Part shown: one piece after another, positions 1-8,545 of the stretch | Numbering within the stretch: position 1 is the first letter of the stretch | How the letters are laid out: each line of letters begins with the position of its first letter | Assembly (NCBI GenBank): GCA_041493035.1 | Contig: JBGPYB010000022.1 | Location: 1 to 40,899 of the forward strand | DNA from: JBGPYB01 sp041493035 | GTDB lineage: Bacteria > Acidobacteriota > Vicinamibacteria > Fen-336 | DNA: 40,899 bases | Direction: 5' to 3' | Notes under the pieces: model-generated | Database searches by the model: none | The model's input: the letters and a program-made list of their open reading frames with translations, nothing else | Told to the model about the DNA's origin: nothing | Translations under genes and position numbers: made by a program

Positions 1-1
1 A

Positions 2-445
2 GTCTGCGGTTTCGAGATACGCGTCGCTCAGTTCCGCGGCGGCGTGCAGCATCTGCGAGTTTCCACCCTGCGCCTGCTCGAGGGGCGCCACGCCACCGAT
101 CCCGCGGGTCGGCCCGGGATCCTCTACGTCATCGAGCCGGCCGAGGAATGCACCGCGGTTCCCTCGAATCCGCACTCCCTGACTCCCCGCGAGAGGGAGG
201 TCCTGGCGCTCGTGGCCTCTGGTCTTCAGAACAAGGAGGTCGCGGAGAGGCTCGGCCTCAGCATCGCGACGGTCAGGAACCACGTCCACAACATCCTCGA
301 GAGGCTCACGGTTCATTCGAAGCTGGAAGCCGTGGCCCTCGCCTACAGGAATGGATGGATGGATCCGGCGGCGATCATCTCCCCGAGCTCAGCGCTCCCC
401 GCTGCTGGTACTCCTTCAGCTTGTACTGGATCTTCCGGGCGCTGA
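2..445 (+). CDS. LuxR-family response regulator, C-terminal part (5' end outside window)
   Basis: The reading frame is open from the left edge, so the start and any receiver domain lie upstream. The visible part contains a LuxR/FixJ-type DNA-binding helix-turn-helix: LTPREREVLALVASGL, then NKEVAERLGLSIATVRNHV and a dimerisation-type helix ending in AYRNGWM. Proteins of this family bind DNA as dimers after phosphorylation. After GWM, where such proteins usually stop, the frame runs another 27 codons of low-complexity sequence into the 3' end of the convergent sigma-54 activator gene (71 bp overlap). The tail is probably an extension after loss of the native stop. Family assignment is firm; the target genes are unknown. 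Confidence 0.85.
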   Translation, partial: VCGFEIRVAQFRGGVQHLRVSTLRLLEGRHATDPAGRPGILYVIEPAEECTAVPSNPHSLTPREREVLALVASGLQNKEVAERLGLSIATVRNHVHNILERLTVHSKLEAVALAYRNGWMDPAAIISPSSALPAAGTPSACTGSSGR

Positions 446-1763
446 TCTGAAGGACGTCGGCGGCTTTGGACGTGCTGCCGCCGGCGGACTCGATGGTCCG
501 GAGGATCGCCTCCCGCTCGATTTCGGCGAGCGTGCTTCCGGGGATGCGGATATTCACGGCGCCACTCTCTTTCGCCGTCTCGACGCTCGTGGGTCTCAGG
601 GTCGGGAAGTGGAAGGGCTGTAGCACCGGCTCGGAGCTGAGCACCACAGCCCGCTCCATGGCGTTCTCCAGCTCTCGCACATTTCCAGGCCAGGGATGGC
701 GTAGCAGCAGGCCGATGGCCTCGTCGGAGATGCCGTGGACCTCCTTCCGGTTGGCTTCGGTGTACTTCTTCAGGAAATGGTGGGCCAGGAGGAGGATGTC
801 GCCGCCGCGCTGCCGGAGGGGTGGGATGTGGACCTCGATGACGTTGAGACGGTAGTAGAGGTCCTCCCGGAAAGAACCGTCGGCCAGCTTCTTTTCGAGA
901 TCGCGATGAGTCGCCGTCACGATGCGCACGTCGACATGGAAGGTCCGGTTCCCCCCCACGCGCTCGAACTCCCGCTCTTCGAGGAAGCGGAGAAGCTTGA
1001 CCTGGACGGTCGGGGAGACGTCGCCGATCTCGTCGAGGAACAGCGTCCCCCCGTTGGCCATCTCGAAGCGGCCCGCGCGGGTGTAGAGAGCTCCTGTGAA
1101 AGAGCCTTTCTCGTGGCCGAAGAGCTCGCTCTCGAGGAGGGTCTCGGGCAGGGCGGCGCACGCCACCTTGACGAAGGGCTTGCTCTTCCGAGGGCTGTTC
1201 TGGTGGAGGGCCTGGGCGAAAAGCTCCTTTCCCGAGCCGCTCTCTCCCAGGAGGAGGACCGACGAGCTCGTCGTGGCCACCTGCCGGATCGTCTTGAAGG
1301 CGGCCAGCATCTCGGGGCTTTCGCCCACGAGGTTCTCCAGGCGGTACTTGTGGTCCAGGCGCTCCCGAAGCACGCGGGTTTCGTCCAGAAGCTTCTTCTT
1401 CTCGATGACCTTCTCGAGGACGACCTCCAGCTCCTCCACGTCGATGGGCTTTCCGAGATAGTCCTCGGCACCTAGCTTCATGGCCCGGACGGCGGTCTTC
1501 ACCGTACCGTAGGCGGTCATCAGGATGACCAGGGTCTCGGGGCGGACCTCCTTGATGCGCGCGAGGAGATCGAGGCCGTCCATCCCTGGCATCCGGAGGT
1601 CCGTAAGCACGACGTCGGGATCGTTCTTTTCGACGAGGAGGAGCCCAGCGCGGGCGTCGTTGGCTCGCGAGACGTCGTACCCGTCTTCCCGCAGGAGCGT
1701 CTCCAGCGCCGCTGCCGCGTTGACTTCGTCGTCAATGACCACCACCCGTCCTTTTGAGCTCAT
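375..1763 (-). CDS. NtrC-type sigma-54-dependent response regulator
   Basis: A 462-residue three-domain activator. The receiver (about 1-120) has the acidic pair D11/D12, phospho-acceptor D55, T83 and K105. The AAA+ domain (about 145-380) has Walker A GESGSGKE at 173-180, the sigma-54 contact loop as GSFTGA at 220-225 (A to S in the usual GAFTGA), and Walker B FLDEIGD. A Fis-type helix-turn-helix ends the protein (STSKAADVLQISARKIQYKL). The family remodels sigma-54 polymerase at -24/-12 promoters once phosphorylated. Its start overlaps the kinase stop by 4 bp (ATGA), so the two form one operon and almost certainly a cognate pair. I saw no convincing -24/-12 promoter in the window, so targets are unknown. 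Confidence 0.95.
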   Translation of the reverse strand: MSSKGRVVVIDDEVNAAAALETLLREDGYDVSRANDARAGLLLVEKNDPDVVLTDLRMPGMDGLDLLARIKEVRPETLVILMTAYGTVKTAVRAMKLGAEDYLGKPIDVEELEVVLEKVIEKKKLLDETRVLRERLDHKYRLENLVGESPEMLAAFKTIRQVATTSSSVLLLGESGSGKELFAQALHQNSPRKSKPFVKVACAALPETLLESELFGHEKGSFTGALYTRAGRFEMANGGTLFLDEIGDVSPTVQVKLLRFLEEREFERVGGNRTFHVDVRIVTATHRDLEKKLADGSFREDLYYRLNVIEVHIPPLRQRGGDILLLAHHFLKKYTEANRKEVHGISDEAIGLLLRHPWPGNVRELENAMERAVVLSSEPVLQPFHFPTLRPTSVETAKESGAVNIRIPGSTLAEIEREAILRTIESAGGSTSKAADVLQISARKIQYKLKEYQQRGALSSGR

Positions 1764-3622
1764 GGCCCCTCCGCCTGGTCGTGGACTCCACCCTCCGCCG
1801 GTGCGAGGGGAAGCGTAACGGTGAACGTCGCGCCCTCGCCGGGAACGCTCTCTGCAATGACCTCGCCACCGTGCTCCAGGACGATCTGCTGGGCGATGGA
1901 GAGTCCGAGGCCGGTTCCTCTGGGTTTCGTCGTGACGAATAGTTGGAAGACGTCGACCCCTTCGGGGAGGCCCGGGCCGGTGTCCCTGACGACGATAAGG
2001 GCGTGTCCCGCCACGAGGCCGCTCTCGACGGTCACGACGCCACCGTCGGTTATCGCCTCCATGCCGTTCCGTATGAGGTTGATGATCACTTGCTTCATTT
2101 TCTCGGCGTCCACGCGGACATCGGGAAGCTCGCCTCCGATCCGCTGCCGGCGCAGCGTCACGTTGGCGTTGCGGGCCTCAGGGCGCAGGAGGCGGACTAC
2201 ATCGTCCAGCAGGGCGTCGAGGCTCGTCGCCCGGAACTGGACGCGGTTCGTGCGGGAGAAAAGCAGGAAGTCCCCGACCAGGCTGTCGAGCCGCAGGATC
2301 TCCTCGCGGATCACGCCCGTCAGCTCTCGCATCTGCCCCGAGACGCCGGTGTCGAGGGCCGCGATGCGGCGCTCCAGAAGTGAGAGTTGCAACGCCATGG
2401 AGTTCAAGGGGTTTCTCACCTCGTGAGCGAGTCCCGAGGCCAGCGTTCCCACCAGTGCCAGCTTCTCCGTCTGGATGATCCGGGCCTGGGCATCCTTCAG
2501 GCCGCGGTAGGCGGCGCGCGATTCCTCGTAGAGTCGCGCGTTGTCGAGGGCTACCGAGGCCTGAGCGGCGAGCGCTTCGGCCACGTCGACCTGTTCCGGG
2601 CTCCATTGGTGCGCGGCTACGCGCCCGAGCGCCATGATGCCGAGGGTCCTGTCGCGGTTCGAAAGGGGCAGGAACATTCCCGCCCTCACGTTCCAGTGAC
2701 GCCACGCGGCAGGCGTCGTCCTTTCGTCGACATCCGAGTCCTGGACCACCAGCGGCTCGTGGGTCTCCAGGGCCCGGACCAGCTCCGGGAGGCCCAGGCT
2801 TCGGAGGTCCAGGGCCTGGCCCTGCACGAGATCCGGATCGGGGAGGCCTGCCAGGAGCGCCAGCTGCATCGCGGCGGCGTCAGCGCCCAGCAGGATGTAG
2901 ACCCGCTCCGCTCCGAGCACGTCCCGGGCCGTCGCGCTCACGGCATCGAGGACGGCATCCACGGCGAGGGAGCCTCCGATGGACTTGTTGAGGGCCGCCA
3001 GGGCCCGCGCTTCTCGGTTGTGCTTGCGCTCGGCTCCCACGTGGCGCGCCCGCTCCACCGCGAGGCAGAGCTGACGGCCCAACGTCTCGAAGAAATGCAG
3101 TTCGTCGTCACCGAATTGCTCGCCGGGCCGGGCCGCCACGTTCAGGACCCCTCCGCGCTGGTCCTCGAACTGCAGGGGGATGCAGGCGTGGGCCACCGGC
3201 ACGTTGAGGCCATCCACGATCGTGGGCATGCGAGGGCACTGGGTCGTGTTGCGCGCCTGCATCGAGTGTCCGGTCCAGAAGACCTCGGGACAGAGGCAGT
3301 CATCGAGGCCCTCGCGCCGGATCTCATCGAGATAGGAGGCCGAGACGCCGCGGGCCGCGCCCAGGTGAAGCTTCTTGTCACGGCTGTCCCCCAGAAAGAT
3401 CCACGCGGCCTTCAGGGCCATGCCGTCCAGGATCTCCTCCAGGCCGATGGCCAGGATCCGCTCGATCTCGTCCTCTCCTTGGATTCGCGAGGCCACGCGA
3501 GAGAGGATCAGGAGCTGGCTATCCTGCCTGTCCAGGGCGGATTGCAGCTCGCGAACGCGGTCTTCGTAGGCGGAGCGCAGCCGATCGCTGTCTTTGAGTC
3601 CCATGGCGCGGCGCGGCTTCAT
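1760..3622 (-). CDS. Soluble GAF-GAF sensor histidine kinase
   Basis: About 620 residues with no transmembrane segment or signal peptide, so a cytoplasmic sensor. Two GAF-like modules (roughly 20-200 and 205-375) precede a HisKA helix with the phospho-accepting H400 in LASGLAHEVRNPLN. The HATPase domain follows: N-box INLIRNGMEAI, G1 DTGPGLP and G2 GTGLGLSIAQQIV. Residues around 70-130 contain several Cys and His that could bind a cofactor; this is inference. The downstream gene, overlapping by 4 bp, encodes the NtrC-type partner. Start choice is uncertain: the ATG at 3622 was taken, with ATG 3604 and an upstream in-frame start at 3655 possible; none has a clear ribosome-binding site. Confidence 0.92.
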   Translation of the reverse strand: MKPRRAMGLKDSDRLRSAYEDRVRELQSALDRQDSQLLILSRVASRIQGEDEIERILAIGLEEILDGMALKAAWIFLGDSRDKKLHLGAARGVSASYLDEIRREGLDDCLCPEVFWTGHSMQARNTTQCPRMPTIVDGLNVPVAHACIPLQFEDQRGGVLNVAARPGEQFGDDELHFFETLGRQLCLAVERARHVGAERKHNREARALAALNKSIGGSLAVDAVLDAVSATARDVLGAERVYILLGADAAAMQLALLAGLPDPDLVQGQALDLRSLGLPELVRALETHEPLVVQDSDVDERTTPAAWRHWNVRAGMFLPLSNRDRTLGIMALGRVAAHQWSPEQVDVAEALAAQASVALDNARLYEESRAAYRGLKDAQARIIQTEKLALVGTLASGLAHEVRNPLNSMALQLSLLERRIAALDTGVSGQMRELTGVIREEILRLDSLVGDFLLFSRTNRVQFRATSLDALLDDVVRLLRPEARNANVTLRRQRIGGELPDVRVDAEKMKQVIINLIRNGMEAITDGGVVTVESGLVAGHALIVVRDTGPGLPEGVDVFQLFVTTKPRGTGLGLSIAQQIVLEHGGEVIAESVPGEGATFTVTLPLAPAEGGVHDQAEGP

Positions 3623-3762
3623 GCTAACACCGGAGCGGCAAGTTCTGCGCCACACAAAGTCGCCCGCACGGGGGGCTCAGCGACTCCAGTCCGGCACTTC
3701 CTGCGCCCTGACACGCGCAGGGCCGCAAAGGTTTCCATGAGGAAGCCCCCTCCATTCCTTGA

Positions 3763-3774
3763 TAGAGTGTGCAG
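3763..3774 (+). promoter_or_regulatory. -10-like hexamer directly before mlaE
   Basis: TAGAGT at 3763-3768 (four of six matches to TATAAT) ends 6 nt before the mlaE ATG. Transcription would start at about the ATG itself, and there is no Shine-Dalgarno sequence. I see no good -35 element. The same layout occurs at lepB and at the gene starting at 20844, which raises its credibility. Confidence 0.3.
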
Positions 3775-4572
3775 ATGTCCGCCGTCGCGACGTTTCTCCT
3801 GATCCGCCCGGTCCGATCCTTCGGCCGAACCGCTCTCTCGGTCGCGCGACACGCCGGGGGGCTGGGGCTCCTGACCTGGCGCATCGGGGCCGCCACGCTC
3901 GCGGGACGGGTGAGTCTCCGCTCGGTGATGGACCAGATCTACGAGATGGGTGTCCTGAGCTTTCCCCTGGTGATCGTCACGGCCATTCTCTCGGGCGTCG
4001 TGACGTCGCAGCAGGGGGGATACCAGTTCACCGGGTCGATCCCGCTGTACGTCCTCGGAAGCGTCGTGGCGTCCAGCGTCATCCTCGAGCTCGGGCCCGT
4101 GATGACCGCCTTCGTCATCATCGGCCGCGTGGGCGCCCGCATCACGGCCGAGATCGGCACCATGCAGGTCTCGGAGCAGATCGATGCCCTGCTCTCGGTC
4201 GGCCGCGATCCGGTGAGCGTCCTGGCGGCGCCGCGCCTGCTGGCCGGCATCCTGGTGATGCCCCTCCTCGTGGGCATCGCCAACACCGTCGGCTTGTTCG
4301 CGGGGCTCGTGGCGGCGCGGCTGACGGTGGGCCTCGGCGGGGAATCCTTCCTATACGGTGCGCGCCTCTATTGGCACAACTGGGATCTGTTCTATTCCCT
4401 GATGAAAGGCACGGTCTTCGGCTTCGTCATTCCCTTGATCTCGACCCACATGGGATTCCTGACGCGGGGAGGAGCCGAGGGTGTGGGGCGCGCGACCACG
4501 GCGTCGGTCGTCTTCATGATCATCTCGATCCTCGTTCTGGACGCTCTCTTCCCGCCCCTCTTCCTGAACTGA
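3775..4572 (+). CDS. mlaE: MlaE-type ABC transporter permease (lipid trafficking)
   Basis: A 265-residue multi-pass inner-membrane protein of the MlaE family (formerly DUF140). Family features seen are an amphipathic N-terminus, the block ELGPVMTAFVIIGRVGARIT near the middle, the segment EIGTMQVSEQIDALLSVGRD and hydrophobic helices to the C-terminus. The permease dimer works with the MlaF ATPase and an MCE-ring protein to move phospholipids between inner and outer membrane. The stop TGA overlaps the ATG of mlaF (TGATG), so the genes are translationally coupled. An in-frame GTG lies two codons upstream of the chosen ATG. The gene diverges from the histidine kinase. Confidence 0.93.
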   Translation: MSAVATFLLIRPVRSFGRTALSVARHAGGLGLLTWRIGAATLAGRVSLRSVMDQIYEMGVLSFPLVIVTAILSGVVTSQQGGYQFTGSIPLYVLGSVVASSVILELGPVMTAFVIIGRVGARITAEIGTMQVSEQIDALLSVGRDPVSVLAAPRLLAGILVMPLLVGIANTVGLFAGLVAARLTVGLGGESFLYGARLYWHNWDLFYSLMKGTVFGFVIPLISTHMGFLTRGGAEGVGRATTASVVFMIISILVLDALFPPLFLN

Positions 4573-5342
4573 TGATCGAGTACCTGGATATCTACAAGGC
4601 CTTCGACGTCCCGGTCCTCTCGGGAGTCAGCCTGACCGTCGAGACCGGGGAGACCCTCTCGGTCGTCGGTCCCTCGGGGACCGGGAAGAGCGTCCTGCTC
4701 AAGACGACGTTGGGCCTCATCGTCCCCGATCGAGGCGACGTTCGGATCGACGGGCGCTCCGTCTACGGCTCGGACCGGGAGGTGCTCCACGAGATTCGCC
4801 GGCAGGTGGGCTACGTCTTCCAATACGCCGCGCTCTTCGACTCGATGAACGTGTTCGAGAACGTCTCCCAGGGCCTCGCCGACGACGTTCTTCGCGCGCT
4901 TGGCCGCCAGGAGGTCCTGCGGCGGGTGTGCGGCGCCCTCGAGGCCGTGAACCTCGACCCCGCGGCGATCCTGGGAAAGCTACCGGCCGAGCTGTCCGGG
5001 GGGATGCGGAAGCGCGTGGGGCTGGCGCGGGCCATCGTGGGGGAGCCGAAGATCCTTCTCTACGACGAGCCCGTCACGGGGCTCGACCCCGTCAACTCCG
5101 CGGCCGTCGCCCACCTCATCACCGAGATCGCCGAGAAGATGGGCGTCACGTCGATCGTAGTCACTCACGACATCGAGGGAGCCCTGGAGATCTCCGATCG
5201 CGTCGGGCTGCTGGACCACGGCAAGCTCCGCTTCGTCGGGACCCCCGACGAGTTCAAGCACAGCGCCGATCCGGTCGTACACTCGTTCGCGGACCGTCAC
5301 GCAGCCGAGGCCGCCGCTCTCAAGATCATGGAGGAACCGTGA
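4572..5342 (+). CDS. mlaF: MlaF-type ABC transporter ATPase
   Basis: A 256-residue ABC ATPase with all core motifs: Walker A GPSGTGKS (K39), Q-loop YVFQYAALFDSM, signature LSGGMRKRVGLARAI, Walker B ILLYDEPVTGLDP and H-loop VVTHDIE. The LFDSM sequence after the Q-loop and GMRKRV in the signature are typical of the Mla/Ttg2A branch. It energises the MlaE permease. The start shares bases with the mlaE stop, and its stop overlaps the GTG start of mlaD. Confidence 0.95.
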   Translation: MIEYLDIYKAFDVPVLSGVSLTVETGETLSVVGPSGTGKSVLLKTTLGLIVPDRGDVRIDGRSVYGSDREVLHEIRRQVGYVFQYAALFDSMNVFENVSQGLADDVLRALGRQEVLRRVCGALEAVNLDPAAILGKLPAELSGGMRKRVGLARAIVGEPKILLYDEPVTGLDPVNSAAVAHLITEIAEKMGVTSIVVTHDIEGALEISDRVGLLDHGKLRFVGTPDEFKHSADPVVHSFADRHAAEAAALKIMEEP

Positions 5343-6268
5343 CCGATTCGCTTCCGCCGCCCCCCCCGGGCCGCAGCCACAACCGGGAGCTGTGGGTAGG
5401 CCTTTTCGTCATCGTCGGCATCGCCGCGGTGCTCCTGGCCTTGTTCACCCTCACCAACGCCGCGATGTTCCGCGGCCGGTACGTGGTGACGACGCTGCTG
5501 CCCAACGCCGGCGGGATTCGCAAAGGCGACCCCGTCCAGATGCGCGGCGTCAACATCGGACGCATCCAGAAGTTCCGCATCGACATGGGCGGCGTGGCCG
5601 TGCGCCTCGAGATCGAGGGGGAATACTCGATCCCGAGTGATTCGCGGGTCGAGCTGAAGTCAGCGAGCCTCCTGGGCGGGATGGTGGCCGACATCATCCC
5701 GGGCTCTTCCACGACGGCTCTGCGCGGCGGGGAGACGATGGCGGGGACCAAGCCCGCGGGCGCCTTCGACTCGGCCGCCGACATCGCGAGTCAGGCCCAG
5801 AAGACTCTGGGCCGGGTTCAGGCGTTGCTCTCGCAGAAGACCGTGGACAGCGTCGAGGCGAGCAGCGTCGAGCTGAACGGCCTGCTGAAGCAGCTTTCGG
5901 CGGTCGCCACCGAACAGCGCAAGGAGCTTGTCGCTCTGACGAGCAGCCTGCGCAAGTCGGCCGAGGGCATGGAGAAGGTCACGGCGGGTCCCGAGCTTCA
6001 GGACACCGTCAAGCGCCTCGACGCGCTGACGAAGAAGCTGGACGGCCTCACGGCCTCCCTCGACCGCTCGTCCCAATCGATGGAAACGATCCTGGGCCGC
6101 ATCGAACGCGGCGAGGGGACGCTCGGCAAGTTCTCGAAGGACGACGCCCTCTACCTGAACGCCAGCGAGGCGATGGCGAACGTCAACAACGCCGTCGTCG
6201 AGATGCGCAAGCTGACCGAAGACATTCGCAAGGAACCAAAGAAGTATCTGAAGCTCAGTTTTTTCTAA
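5339..6268 (+). CDS. mlaD: MlaD-type MCE-domain lipid transport protein
   Basis: A 309-residue protein with a short cytoplasmic N-terminus, one signal-anchor helix (about 16-38) and an MCE domain at about 42-120, including GIRKGDPVQMRGVNIGRI. A long helical C-terminal region (about 140-300) follows, rich in heptad-like Leu, Ser and Gln. MCE proteins form hexameric periplasmic rings that pass lipids to or from the MlaFE complex. The GTG start at 5339 overlaps the mlaF stop and has a strong ribosome-binding site, GGAGGA, at 5330-5335. The extended C-terminal helices make it longer than enterobacterial MlaD and closer to actinobacterial and chloroplast-type MCE proteins. Confidence 0.92.
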   Translation: MTDSLPPPPPGRSHNRELWVGLFVIVGIAAVLLALFTLTNAAMFRGRYVVTTLLPNAGGIRKGDPVQMRGVNIGRIQKFRIDMGGVAVRLEIEGEYSIPSDSRVELKSASLLGGMVADIIPGSSTTALRGGETMAGTKPAGAFDSAADIASQAQKTLGRVQALLSQKTVDSVEASSVELNGLLKQLSAVATEQRKELVALTSSLRKSAEGMEKVTAGPELQDTVKRLDALTKKLDGLTASLDRSSQSMETILGRIERGEGTLGKFSKDDALYLNASEAMANVNNAVVEMRKLTEDIRKEPKKYLKLSFF

Positions 6269-6636
6269 TGGATCCGAAACTCGTCGGGGTGGTGCTGAAG
6301 CGCTTCGAGACTCCGGATGAGGTGCGGACGTTCGAGAAAGGGAAGCTCGAGGTCGTCCGCATCGGATCGCTGGTGGTAGGCCGCGCTTCGTACGAGCCGG
6401 GCTGGAAGTGGTCCGAGCACGTAGGGCCTGGGGTTGGCGCAACCCGGTGCAGCGTCGAGCACGTGGGAATGGTCCTCTCCGGCGTGGCCACGGTCGCATT
6501 CGACGATGCCTCGATCATCGAGCTCACAGAGGGCTCGTTGTTCTGGGTTCCCGCCACGCCTCACGATAGCTGGGTCGTGGGCGACAAGCCCTACGTGTCG
6601 CTCCACTTCATGGGCGCAGAGCAGTACGCCAAGTAG
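6268..6636 (+). CDS. Small cupin-domain protein
   Basis: A 122-residue single-domain cupin. The beta-barrel pattern is visible: RASYEPGWKWSEHVGPGVG, then SVEHVGMVLSGVATV, then LTEGSLFWVPATPHDSWVVGD. The His and Glu positions fit a metal-binding cupin_2 fold, but the substrate cannot be deduced. The ATG shares its A with the mlaD stop (TAATG), so the gene is the fourth member of the mla operon. Its link to lipid transport is positional only. Confidence 0.85.
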   Translation: MDPKLVGVVLKRFETPDEVRTFEKGKLEVVRIGSLVVGRASYEPGWKWSEHVGPGVGATRCSVEHVGMVLSGVATVAFDDASIIELTEGSLFWVPATPHDSWVVGDKPYVSLHFMGAEQYAK

Positions 6637-6656
6637 CGTGTGACCTGCTGAGCATC

Positions 6657-8009
6657 GTGCGATACCGATTCGCCGAGTTCACTGCCTCTCCTGCGCGCCG
6701 CGTGTTGTTGCGGTCGGGCCAGGAGGTCCCGCTCGTGCCGCGCTACCTCGACCTGCTTCTCTTCCTCCTCGAGCGCCGGAACGAGGCCGTGCACCGTCGC
6801 GACATCATGGACCGCGTCTGGAGCGACGTGGTGGTTTCCGACGGAGCGCTCAGCCAGGCGGTGCGCAGCCTCCGCCGAGCACTCGGAGACGATTCCCGCG
6901 AGCCCCGCTTCCTGCGCACCGTGTCGCGGCACGGCTACCAGTTCGTCTTCGTGGACGTGGCGGAGGAGGCCGACCAAGGGCCACTCGACGCCGTCTCCGG
7001 CCCGCAGTCTGCGGTGACCGGCGGCAACACGGACCCTATCGAAGCCCTCGTCGAGACGCTGGTGCGAGCTGGCGATGACGACGAACGGCGCGAGGCCGCG
7101 GAATCCCTTCACGTTCTCGGGACGGCGGAGACACTCCGTCGTCTCGAGGGGCGGCCTGGCGTCGCGGCGGCCCGCGCGCTCCTGCGCGACGCGCGCTGGG
7201 ACGTGCCTCAGGCGGGGGCCGTGCCTCTTTGGGGGACATCGAACGGGCTGCCCGCGGCCCTCGCTCTCGTGGCGCTCCGGCTGCGGCGAGGTGCGCGGGC
7301 GGCGGGGAGGCGATGGGCCGCCGCCGCGGGGGGCGGCGCCGGCGCGGGCCTCGTCGGTGGGCTGTTCGGCGGCATCCTCTTGTATGTGGCTCCCGGTTCT
7401 CACGCCACTCCGGAGCTTCTCGGGGTCTTCTCCGTGATCGGGGCGATCATCGGCGCCGTTGGTGCGGCCGGTGTCGGCGCGGGCCTCGCCGGGGCCGAGG
7501 CCGTGGCGCGCTCCTCCCGGGGCCTGAGCCTCGTGGCTCTTGGTGGTCTCGGGGGAGGGCTCGTCGGCGCCATCGCGCACACGCTCGGACGTTGGACGCT
7601 CCAAGGTCTCTTCGGCCACGACCTCTCTGCTCTCGGCGGAGGTTTGGAGGGACTCGTGATTGGCGCGGCCGCCGGCGCCGGTTACTCGCTGTCGACGCCG
7701 CGAGACGGAGGCGGGATGGCGTCGCCGCGCGGACGCGCCCGCATCGTCGCGGCTCTGTACACCGGCGCCTTTTGCTCCGCTGCCGCCATCGCGTTGACCT
7801 TCGCGGGGGGACACTTGGGAGGCGTCAGCCTGGACCTCGTCGCGCGCTCGTTCGAATCATCGCAGGCCGGTCTCGCACCGATAGGCCGACTCTTCGGCGA
7901 AGCAGACCTGGGGCCGAGGACCCGCGCGTTTCTGGCGGCCTACGAGGGAGGCCTCTTCGGCTTCGGCCTCGTCCTCGGACTTACCCGTCGGCCGGCGCCG
8001 CCGGTCTGA
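6657..8009 (+). CDS. Membrane-bound winged-helix regulator with glycine-rich multi-pass C-terminus
   Basis: Residues 1-100 form an OmpR/CadC-type winged helix: LVPRYLDLLLFLLERRNEA, then DGALSQAVRSLRRALGDD and the recognition wing FLRTVSRHGYQFVFV. Residues about 125-180 are helical and hydrophilic. From about 205 to the end come several hydrophobic segments very rich in Gly and Ala (for example GGGAGAGLVGGLFGGILL and IGAIIGAVGAAGVGAGLAG), suggesting a packed multi-helix membrane domain. CadC-like proteins normally have one helix plus a periplasmic sensor, so this arrangement is unusual. Starts at GTG 6657, 20 nt after the cupin. It ends 3 bp from the convergent peroxiredoxin stop. Signal and targets are unknown. 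Confidence 0.85.
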   Translation: MRYRFAEFTASPARRVLLRSGQEVPLVPRYLDLLLFLLERRNEAVHRRDIMDRVWSDVVVSDGALSQAVRSLRRALGDDSREPRFLRTVSRHGYQFVFVDVAEEADQGPLDAVSGPQSAVTGGNTDPIEALVETLVRAGDDDERREAAESLHVLGTAETLRRLEGRPGVAAARALLRDARWDVPQAGAVPLWGTSNGLPAALALVALRLRRGARAAGRRWAAAAGGGAGAGLVGGLFGGILLYVAPGSHATPELLGVFSVIGAIIGAVGAAGVGAGLAGAEAVARSSRGLSLVALGGLGGGLVGAIAHTLGRWTLQGLFGHDLSALGGGLEGLVIGAAAGAGYSLSTPRDGGGMASPRGRARIVAALYTGAFCSAAAIALTFAGGHLGGVSLDLVARSFESSQAGLAPIGRLFGEADLGPRTRAFLAAYEGGLFGFGLVLGLTRRPAPPV

Positions 8010-8012
8010 GAT

Positions 8013-8486
8013 TCAGGCCTGGACTTTGTCGATTTCGGAGAGAAGCTGGTCATTCGTCCTGCTGTCCTTCAGCTCGGCCTCGACGTGCTTCCAGCGCAGG
8101 ATGCCCTGCTTGTCCACCAGGAAGTAGGCCCGTTTCGTGAAGAACTTCTCGTCGTCTAGAACGCCGTAGGCGCGCCCGGCGTCCCGCTTGAAGTCCGAGA
8201 GCAGGTGATGGGTCATCTTGTGCTTCGCGCGGAACTCGCCGAGAGTCGGACCCGAGTCGACGCTGACGGGGAGGACGACCGTGTCCTTTGACTCGAACTT
8301 CGAATGATCGTCGGTGAAGGCGCAGTTCTCGGTGGTGCAGACGCCGGTGAAGGCCAGCGGGAAGAACGCGATGAGGACGTTCTTCTGTCCCTTGAACTGG
8401 CTCACGGTGACGACGTCTCCCGACGTGGACTTGAGCGAGAAGTCCGGCGCCGTCTCTCCGACCTTGGGCTCTGTCATGACTGTCAT
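8013..8486 (-). CDS. Peroxiredoxin (BCP/AhpE-like)
   Basis: A 157-residue thioredoxin-fold peroxidase that reduces hydrogen peroxide and organic peroxides. The active-site block FFPLAFTGVCTTENC holds the peroxidatic Cys C50, with a second Cys, C55, in the C-X4-C spacing of atypical 2-Cys BCP enzymes. The usual Pro and Thr before the Cys are present (P43, T47). The ATG at 8486 is preceded by GGAG four bases upstream; a second ATG lies three codons downstream. Longer in-frame starts would overlap the ribosome-binding site of the divergent SEC-C gene and are less likely. Confidence 0.93.
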   Translation of the reverse strand: MTVMTEPKVGETAPDFSLKSTSGDVVTVSQFKGQKNVLIAFFPLAFTGVCTTENCAFTDDHSKFESKDTVVLPVSVDSGPTLGEFRAKHKMTHHLLSDFKRDAGRAYGVLDDEKFFTKRAYFLVDKQGILRWKHVEAELKDSRTNDQLLSEIDKVQA

Positions 8487-8532
8487 GGAGCTCCAGAGTA
8501 CGTCGGCCGTCTCTCGTAGTAAAGTGGAGAGC

Positions 8533-8539
8533 AAGGAGG
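8533..8539 (+). promoter_or_regulatory. Ribosome-binding site that fixes a TTG start
   Basis: AAGGAGG, a full match to the anti-Shine-Dalgarno core, sits 6 nt before TTG at 8546. There is no competing ATG, so this site identifies TTG as the start of the SEC-C gene. Confidence 0.7.
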
Positions 8540-8545
8540 CGCATC

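Noticed and set aside
1..3774. Sigma-54 -24/-12 promoter for the NtrC-type regulator
   Set aside because: By eye I found TGGCAC in several places, but none with TTGC at the right spacing ahead of a gene.
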